Positions 53,392 to 58,658 of a DNA stretch of 58,658 bases are shown piece after piece. Under the pieces are notes generated by a model. The model was not told the origin of the DNA and made no database searches. It worked only from the letters and a program-made list of their open reading frames with translations. The position numbers and the translations under genes were made by a program. Within the stretch, counting starts at the first letter, position 1, and every line of letters begins with the position of its first letter. This DNA is from Desulfovibrionaceae bacterium (GTDB lineage: Bacteria; Desulfobacterota; Desulfovibrionia; Desulfovibrionales; Desulfovibrionaceae). Location of the stretch: assembly GCA_016932995.1 (NCBI GenBank), contig JAFGBU010000032.1, positions 1 to 58,658 on the forward strand, in the 5' to 3' direction.

Positions 53392-54368
53392 AGGATCGAG
53401 GAGTGGACGAATCCATCCGCCCCGGCAGGCTGGCCGAGTTCATCGGCCATAACGACCTGCGCGCCAACCTGGAGGTGTTCATCGCCGCGGCCAGGGAGCG
53501 CGGCCGGGCCCTGGACCACACCCTGTTCTACGGCAACCCCGGCCTGGGCAAGACGACCCTGGCCCGGATCATGGCCTCGGAACTGGGCGTGAACCTGATC
53601 TCTTCCTCGGGCCCGGTGCTCGAACGCGGCGGGGACCTGGCGGCCATTTTGACCAACCTCGGCCGCGACGACATCCTGTTCATCGACGAGATCCACCGCA
53701 TGCCGGCCAGCGTCGAGGAGATCCTCTACCCGGCCATGGAGGACTTCAAGATCGACCTGATCATCGGCCAGGGCCCGGGCGCGCGCAGCGTGAAGATAGA
53801 CCTGGAGCCGTTCACCCTGGTCGGCGCGACCACCCGGCTCGGGCTTTTGACCTCGCCCCTGCGGGACCGCTTCGGCTGCGTGTTCAGGCTGGACTTCTAC
53901 TCGCCCGAGGAGATATCGCGCATCGTCAGGCGCGCGGCGCGCATCCTGGACATCGAGCTGAGCGAGGAGGGGGCCGCGGTCATCGGCAGGCGCAGCCGGG
54001 GCACGCCGCGCATCGCCAACCGGCTCCTGCGCCGGGTGCGCGACTTCGCCGTGGTCCACGGCCGGGACCTGGTGGATCAAGACATGGCCGAAATGGCCCT
54101 GGAGCGCCTGGACGTGGACCCCTTCGGCCTGGACCAGATGGACCGCAAGATACTGTCCCTGGTCATCAACCAGTTCGGCGGCGGCCCGGTGGGGGTCAAG
54201 ACCCTGGCCGTGGCCTGCTCCGAGGAGGTCCGGACCATAGAGGACATCTACGAGCCCTTCCTGATCCAATGCGGCCTGCTCAAGCGCACCCCGCGCGGCC
54301 GGGTGGCCACGGCCAAGGCCTACCAGCACCTGAAGAACGCCAGCGAGTCCGGGGACTCCCTGCTCTAA
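53388..54368 (+). CDS. ruvB: Holliday-junction branch-migration ATPase RuvB
   Basis: A 326-residue AAA+ motor. Walker A is GNPGLGKTT (49-57), Walker [11 protein letters not shown] (Asp100-Glu101), sensor 1 [19 protein letters not shown] carries the arginine finger, and sensor 2 is [18 protein letters not shown] winged-helix DNA domain ends the protein ([15 protein letters not shown]). It completes the yebC-ruvCAB order and overlaps ruvA by 4 nt. Its stop overlaps that of the convergent DUF169 gene. Confidence 0.96.
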   Translation: MKDRGVDESIRPGRLAEFIGHNDLRANLEVFIAAARERGRALDHTLFYGNPGLGKTTLARIMASELGVNLISSSGPVLERGGDLAAILTNLGRDDILFIDEIHRMPASVEEILYPAMEDFKIDLIIGQGPGARSVKIDLEPFTLVGATTRLGLLTSPLRDRFGCVFRLDFYSPEEISRIVRRAARILDIELSEEGAAVIGRRSRGTPRIANRLLRRVRDFAVVHGRDLVDQDMAEMALERLDVDPFGLDQMDRKILSLVINQFGGGPVGVKTLAVACSEEVRTIEDIYEPFLIQCGLLKRTPRGRVATAKAYQHLKNASESGDSLL

Positions 54369-55234
54369 TCGGCCCGCTCCGGGCCGGGGTCCTTTTTAAA
54401 GACCATCAGCGGGCAGTTCTTGCACACGTCCGCGCCCGGGAACGGGTCCCCGGGGCGGGTCAGGGACGGGCCGCCGTGCTCCTCGATGCGCTCGGCGAGC
54501 CTGCGGGCCACGGCCCGAATCTGCCCGCCCGGGATGATCACGTTGACCTCCCCGCGCTCGGTCTTGCCCGCGTTGTACGAACCCCCGCAGCTCGGGAGCA
54601 TGTTCGCGGTCTTTTCCAGATAGGCGAGCACGTTGCCCGCGCAGGCCGAGGAGTTGACCAGGACGCTGGCCCGCAGGGGGTGGGTGTCCATGGCCGTCAT
54701 CCAGTCCGCCAGCAAATGGTAGGCCTGGATGTTGTCGCAAAAAAAATGCACGCTGTCCGGGTCAAAGAAGGCCGCGGCCAGGGGCGAGACCACCACGGCC
54801 CTGAGCGCGCCCTCGGGCAGCCTGGGCTTGGAGAGCGCGAAGCGCTCGGCCTGGGCCTTGTCCCGGGCGAACTTGAGGTGGCCCTTCAAGACCCGCTCGC
54901 CCATGGGCTCCCAGCCCAGGACAAAGCGCGAGTTCAGGCAGCCCAGGTCCTCTTTAAGGCCCAGAACGGTCTGGCCCTTCATGCGCGCCGCGACCTCCCA
55001 CTGGCAGAAGGTCATGGGCTTGGCCGGCCGGTAATACCCGGGCGCCTCGCGCCTGAAGTCCTCGACCTCGCGCTCCGAGAACAGAAACTTGACCGCCACC
55101 GGGAAGTGATAGAGCCTCAACTGGTCCCAGAAGAGCCTCTGGACCTCGGGCCAGCCCGAATCCATCCCGTCCGGATCGGACCCGTCCGGGTTGGGATCAA
55201 CGGCCGGGTCTTTGGGTTTTTTTTCACATGTCAT
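54365..55234 (-). CDS. DUF169-family protein
   Basis: A 289-residue soluble protein of the DUF169 family, seen in [54 protein letters not shown] and [29 protein letters not shown]. Several conserved cysteines (C77, C99, C199, C216) and a C-terminal VCKNCPLM suggest metal or Fe-S binding. The function is unknown; it is common in anaerobes. It converges on ruvB with a 4-nt overlap. Confidence 0.82.
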   Translation of the reverse strand: MTCEKKPKDPAVDPNPDGSDPDGMDSGWPEVQRLFWDQLRLYHFPVAVKFLFSEREVEDFRREAPGYYRPAKPMTFCQWEVAARMKGQTVLGLKEDLGCLNSRFVLGWEPMGERVLKGHLKFARDKAQAERFALSKPRLPEGALRAVVVSPLAAAFFDPDSVHFFCDNIQAYHLLADWMTAMDTHPLRASVLVNSSACAGNVLAYLEKTANMLPSCGGSYNAGKTERGEVNVIIPGGQIRAVARRLAERIEEHGGPSLTRPGDPFPGADVCKNCPLMVFKKDPGPERAD

Positions 55235-55338
55235 GGCTGAGCAATATACCCCGGCCGGCAGGCGGACAAGGACAAAAACATCCTGACATTTCCATGTGTT
55301 GCCTCAAAAGTCCGGCAAGGGGCGAACGGCCGGGGCGG

Positions 55339-55761
55339 CTAGGCGCAGGCCGGGCCGAGCGCGGCCGGGGCTATCCTGTCCGCGCCCTCCGCGGCCCTGA
55401 GCACGCCAGCGCCGCGCTCCAGGACGACCATGTAGTGACGCTCGGGCGCAAACAGCTCGACCAGTATGTCGTAGGCCAGCCTGGGGTCCGCGGTGTCCCC
55501 GCAGGTGAAGATGTCCACGGCCGCGTAGTTGTTCTCCGGCCAGGTGTGGATCGAGATGTGCGACTCGGCCAGAAGCCCGAGCGCGGTCACGCCCTGGGGC
55601 TCGAAGCGGTGGCTGGAAAGCTTGAGCAGCGTGGCCAGGGCCCTTTCAGAGGCCAGGACCACGGCCTGCCTGACGTGGTCCTCGTCGTTCAGGAGCTTAA
55701 ACGGGCAATTGTGCAGCTCTATGAGGCAGTGCGTACCCACCGGGTCCTGGATCAAACCCAC
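55339..55761 (-). CDS. speD: S-adenosylmethionine decarboxylase proenzyme
   Basis: A 140-residue class 1b prokaryotic AdoMetDC. The self-cleavage site is ESHISIHTWPE, between Glu66 and Ser67; Ser67 becomes the pyruvoyl group. The catalytic Cys87 (DIFTCGDT) and His72 are present. It makes decarboxylated AdoMet, the aminopropyl donor for spermidine. It is transcribed divergently from the membrane spermidine-synthase-like gene, which supports a polyamine unit. Confidence 0.93.
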   Translation of the reverse strand: MGLIQDPVGTHCLIELHNCPFKLLNDEDHVRQAVVLASERALATLLKLSSHRFEPQGVTALGLLAESHISIHTWPENNYAAVDIFTCGDTADPRLAYDILVELFAPERHYMVVLERGAGVLRAAEGADRIAPAALGPACA

Positions 55762-55949
55762 TCCCCCGCGCCGGGCCGGATTTTGCCCGCGGCGCTGTTT
55801 GTGAAATTTTTCTCATACGCTACCTGCTCAAGGACCCGGGGTCAAGGCCGAATCCGGCCCCTGGGCCGGATGGGTAAAACTTTTTTCGCCCCGGCCGGTT
55901 AGGCCCTGCGGTCCTGGACTTGGCGGGCCAAGTGTGGCAGCAAGTGCCC

Positions 55950-57809
55950 ATGTGCGCGCAGGGACAAAGGCCCCGCCTCGGGGAACGCGGCGAGGCGGCC
56001 GCGACCTTTGCCATCACCCTGATGGTCGCCTATTGCAGCATCGTCTACGAGCTGCTCATGGCCCAGACCCTGTCGGCCATCATGGGCAACACGGTCCTGC
56101 GCTACAGCGTGACCATCGGCGTGTACCTGGCCTCCCTGGGCCTGGGCGCGTTCATGTGCGGGGATTCGAACAACAATCCGGCCCAAAGGCTGATGCGCGT
56201 GGAAATCGCGCTCAGCCTGACCGGCGGGGCATCGGTCATCGCCATACACCTGCTGGCCTCGGCCCGGCACCTGGCCGCGAACAGCTTCGAGGCCCTGGGC
56301 CGGGCCCCGGGCGACTCGGTCCTGGCCGTGTCTTTCTTTGTCCTCAGCCACCTTATCATCGTGGTCATCGGAATTTTGTCCGGGTTCGAGGTGCCCCTGC
56401 TCATCGGCATGCGCAACGCCGAGCTCAGGGCCCGGGGCCTGGCCCGAAGGGCCGGGACCGCGGTCAACGTGGTCCTGGGGGTGGACTATCTGGGCTCGCT
56501 TCTGGGCGCGGTGCTCTTTCCCCTGCTGCTTTTGCCCTGGCTGGGCATATTTCCGATCTCCTACCTCACGGCCCTGATCAACGTGGCCGCCTGCCTGATG
56601 ATCCTGGGCCTCAAGCCGGTCCGGGTCCGGACCGGCCAGGCCGCGCTCGTGGCCGGGCTGGGGCTTTTGCTCCTCGGGCTCATGGCCGTGCAGGACAAGA
56701 CCGAGCAGTTCTTCCTGAAGAAGTTCTACTACTCCGAAAAGATCACCTCCCTGGCCGCGCTCCTGGACCCGTTTTCGGACCGGCCCGAGATACGCGTCTT
56801 CCGCTCGCCCTACCAGCGCATCCACTTCGTGAACCGGCCGGACAACCCGCTGGCCGACTCGATCCTGGAGGCCCTGTCCGGCAAGTTCGCCGCGGACCCC
56901 GGCTTTCCCCGCGACACCTGGCTGTTCATGGAGCACCAGTACCAGTTCTTCTCCAATGTCGAGGAGTTCTACCACGAGTTCTTCGTGCACGCGCCGATCC
57001 AGATGGCCGAACCCCCGCAGCGCGTCCTGGTGCTCGGCGCGGGCGACGGCCTGGCGGTCAGGGAGCTCTTGAAATACCCCCGGGTCAGGTCCGTGACCCT
57101 GGTGGACCTGGACCCGGTGATCCTGGCCCTGGCCCGGGACATGCCCCTTTTGCGGCGCATGAACAAGGGCTCGCTGCTCGATCCCAGGGTGCGCACGGTC
57201 GCGGCCGACGCCTTTGCCTGGCTGGGCAGCTGCCGCGAGCGCTACGACGCGATCTACTGCGACTTTCCAAGGCCCACCAACTTCGATCTGTCGCGGCTCT
57301 TTTCCAGGGAGTTCTACACCCTGGTCAGGCTGCGCCTGGCCCCGGGCGGCTTTGCCGCGGCCGACCTGCCGGGCGACGGCCTGTGGACCAGGTACTCGAG
57401 CACCCTGAGGGCCGCGGGTTTCGGGACCGTGCTGCCCTTTGAGGTCGCCTTGGACCCGAACGACCCGGCCCTGGACGCGGCCGAGAACGAGTTCGCGACC
57501 ATGGGCGGGCTGGTCCGCGGGGATGAGGCCCGGGCCATGCGCGCCCTGTTCCGGGAGACCGTGGCGCCCCGGGTCTTGAACAACGTGCGCCAGCGCTTCG
57601 TGTTTCTGAGGGCCGAAAAGTCCCGGCCCCCGGCCGCGTTCAGGGACCCGGGCGTGGCCCTGCGCGCCCTTGACGCCGGGCGCTTCGCCCTGGCCGTGGA
57701 CACCAATCTCAAGGACGCGCGCGACCCCGGACTGGTGAACTCGGTTCTTCGGCCGACCATCCCGGCCCTGGACTTCGAGTCCGTGTTCGAGCTCAAGAGA
57801 CCGGGCTAG
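55950..57809 (+). CDS. Membrane spermidine synthase-like protein
   Basis: A protein of about 619 residues. Residues 1-230 have six to seven membrane helices (FAITLMVAYCSIVYELLMAQ, VYLASLGLGAFMCG, FFVLSHLIIVVIGILSG, YLGSLLGAVLFPLLLLPWLG). The cytosolic C-terminal half is a SAM-fold aminopropyltransferase: RVLVLGAGDGLAVREL, TLVDLDPVILALA, and IYCDFPRPTNFDLSRLFS in place of the classical D-S-x-D polyamine loop. That loop form is usual for membrane members, whose substrate is unproven. The start is uncertain: ATG 55950 is chosen, with TTG 55920 possible. Confidence 0.82.
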   Translation: MCAQGQRPRLGERGEAAATFAITLMVAYCSIVYELLMAQTLSAIMGNTVLRYSVTIGVYLASLGLGAFMCGDSNNNPAQRLMRVEIALSLTGGASVIAIHLLASARHLAANSFEALGRAPGDSVLAVSFFVLSHLIIVVIGILSGFEVPLLIGMRNAELRARGLARRAGTAVNVVLGVDYLGSLLGAVLFPLLLLPWLGIFPISYLTALINVAACLMILGLKPVRVRTGQAALVAGLGLLLLGLMAVQDKTEQFFLKKFYYSEKITSLAALLDPFSDRPEIRVFRSPYQRIHFVNRPDNPLADSILEALSGKFAADPGFPRDTWLFMEHQYQFFSNVEEFYHEFFVHAPIQMAEPPQRVLVLGAGDGLAVRELLKYPRVRSVTLVDLDPVILALARDMPLLRRMNKGSLLDPRVRTVAADAFAWLGSCRERYDAIYCDFPRPTNFDLSRLFSREFYTLVRLRLAPGGFAAADLPGDGLWTRYSSTLRAAGFGTVLPFEVALDPNDPALDAAENEFATMGGLVRGDEARAMRALFRETVAPRVLNNVRQRFVFLRAEKSRPPAAFRDPGVALRALDAGRFALAVDTNLKDARDPGLVNSVLRPTIPALDFESVFELKRPG

Positions 57810-57894
57810 CCCGGCAAAGCGCTTTCGGGTCTAAAGCCCTGGGCCCGGCCGGCCGATAAAAAGCCAAGGGAAGCCTCTTGCCTTGGAGTCGACC

Positions 57895-58299
57895 ATGAAC
57901 ATAAGCGCAACGACTTACGCGGATTACACGAAGCTCGAGCTGAACCTCGGCCAGCAGGACCGCTCCGGGTCCGGGCAGGCCGCGGCCCGGGCCGGGGATC
58001 GGGTCAGCCTGTCCCTGGAGGGCAAAAACCTGGCCTACGCCACGGACCAAACCCAGGGCACCGACAGCGTCGAGCAGGCCATAGAGCGCATCGAGGAGCG
58101 CATCAAAGAGATCGAGAAGGAGATCCAGGAGCTCTCCAAGGGCAACCTCCCGGAAGAGGAAAAAGAGGCCCGGATCCAGGTCCTGGAGCAGGAGCTCGCC
58201 CAGCTCAACGCGGAAAAGGCCGAGCTTTTGACCGAGCAGGCCGGGGGCCTGAGCGCCGGAGGCACACCGTGCCGGGGCCTTGCCAACAGCCTGAGCTAG
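57895..58299 (+). CDS. Coiled-coil protein (FlxA-like)
   Basis: A 134-residue soluble protein. Residues 60-120 are a continuous charged coiled coil (QAIERIEERIKEIEKEIQEL, then ARIQVLEQELAQLNAEKAEL), preceded by a Ser/Gly-rich flexible part. It resembles FlxA-type flagellum-associated proteins, but no flagellar gene is near. GGAG lies 7 nt before the ATG at 57895; a second start 12 nt upstream is less likely. Its TAG stop is the first base triplet shared with the terminal repeat. Confidence 0.75.
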   Translation: MNISATTYADYTKLELNLGQQDRSGSGQAAARAGDRVSLSLEGKNLAYATDQTQGTDSVEQAIERIEERIKEIEKEIQELSKGNLPEEEKEARIQVLEQELAQLNAEKAELLTEQAGGLSAGGTPCRGLANSLS

Positions 58300-58382
58300 C
58301 AGAATGTTGAAAAAGTCCGTCCTGGACTTTTTCAACTCGAGTTGGCGAAAGCGCGGTTTCGCCAACTCTCCGTAATCATTGG
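58296..58382 (+). repeat. Structured intergenic repeat, copy 2
   Basis: It starts at the TAG stop of the coiled-coil gene. It matches copy 1 (1-87, inverted) at 84 of 87 positions. Hairpin 1: GTTGAAAAAGTCC (58306-58318), loop GTCCT, GGACTTTTTCAAC (58324-58336). Hairpin 2: GAGTTGGCGAAA (58339-58350) and TTTCGCCAACTC (58357-58368). In hairpin 2 a T-A pair of copy 1 is G-C here (58366 with 58341). The element then forms the first arm of a third hairpin, completed outside the repeat. Confidence 0.88.
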
Positions 58383-58438
58383 AAGCCAATGATTACGGGC
58401 GCGCCGTCCTGGCGCGCGGGGGTTGTTTGTCAACAACC
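58370..58438 (+). repeat. Row of three further perfect hairpins
   Basis: Hairpin 3: CCGTAATCATTGG (58370-58382), AAG, CCAATGATTACGG (58386-58398). Hairpin 4: GCGCGCC (58399-58405), loop GTCCT, GGCGCGC (58411-58417). Hairpin 5: GGTTGTT (58421-58427), TGTC, AACAACC (58432-58438). All stems are perfect. Hairpins 1 and 4 share the loop GTCCT. No coding frame overlaps them convincingly. Confidence 0.8.
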
Positions 58439-58474
58439 TCCTGGGGCCCACTGGGCCACGAACCCGCCCCATCC

Positions 58475-58505
58475 GGGCCTGCGTTTGCCGCAGGCCCGTT
58501 TTTTT
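58475..58505 (+). terminator. Rho-independent terminator
   Basis: Stem GGGCCTGC (58475-58482) with GCAGGCCC (58490-58497), followed by G and seven T. It ends the transcript of the coiled-coil gene after the hairpin row. The 153 nt from 58506 to the window end hold nothing I can support. Confidence 0.85.
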
Positions 58506-58658
58506 CAGCACCTCCGAGCGCGCGGACCAGGGGCCAAAAATCCCTGGCCAGTGATTGAGCCCGCGGCCGCGCCGGGGCCCTTGCCGTGCCCTGGGGAGCG
58601 ACAGGACCGGCCCGGACAGGGTCGGCCGGCAACAGCCCCTCGGCCGCGGTTGCCCGGC

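Overview
The window is very G+C-rich DNA, apart from one A+T-rich gene and a few intergenic spots. Genes are closely packed, often with 1-8 nt stop/start overlaps. The gene content (multihaem c-type cytochromes, sigma-54 activators, a two-domain cobalamin protein, PAS hybrid kinase, HyuA, a probable UGA-decoding selenoprotein) suggests a strictly anaerobic Desulfobacterota (former Deltaproteobacteria) chromosome. No marker in the window fixes the genus.

Layout. 1-87: a structured repeat. 84-7316: CobD-CobQ fusion, metallophosphoesterase, LytTR regulator with a degenerate receiver, acetyl-CoA synthetase, LysE-type exporter. 7449-14107: membrane-anchored unknown, LepA, signal peptidase I, YifB/ComM ATPase, hybrid histidine kinase. 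14273-19535: HyuA-like protein with a small partner, two small conserved genes, HAD phosphatase, Na+/solute symporter. 19545-28816: glycosyltransferases, patatin lipase, murein amidase, MsbA. 28820-38791: one long minus-strand operon that makes a GDP-heptose (GmhA, HddC-GmhB fusion, HddA) and tailors it with SDRs, a C-methyltransferase, an RfbC-like epimerase, a CmcI-like methyltransferase and a two-subunit thiamine-diphosphate E1-like enzyme. 38961-40976: a heptosyltransferase-type gene and an unknown gene. 41915-42677: an A+T-rich NYN-domain RNase gene behind a promoter, hairpins and an attenuator-like terminator. 42971-46612: a divergent respiratory/redox unit, with a sigma-54 activator facing an operon that has a near-consensus -24/-12 promoter. 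Its first gene is an 11-haem cytochrome interrupted by one in-frame TGA followed by a SECIS-like hairpin; its second is an exported rhodanese. 46801-49213: M48 peptidase lipoprotein, broken integrase and remnants next to tRNA-Ala(CGC). 49306-58299: CgeB-like glycosyltransferase, RlmE, YebC, RuvCAB, DUF169 protein, SpeD, membrane spermidine-synthase-like protein, coiled-coil protein. 58296-58505: second copy of the terminal repeat, extended into a row of perfect hairpins and a terminator.

Most notable: (i) the probable selenocysteine-containing multihaem cytochrome, with its sigma-54 promoter, palindromic upstream site and dedicated regulator; (ii) an 87-nt repeat starting at the TAG stop codon of two unrelated genes, whose copies differ by a compensatory base-pair change; (iii) an NYN RNase gene under an apparent terminator/anti-terminator leader; (iv) a branched or C-methylated heptose pathway recruiting an orphan E1 alpha/beta pair.

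Starts were chosen from ribosome-binding sites and family length. Functions are assigned from motifs read by eye; no database search was run.
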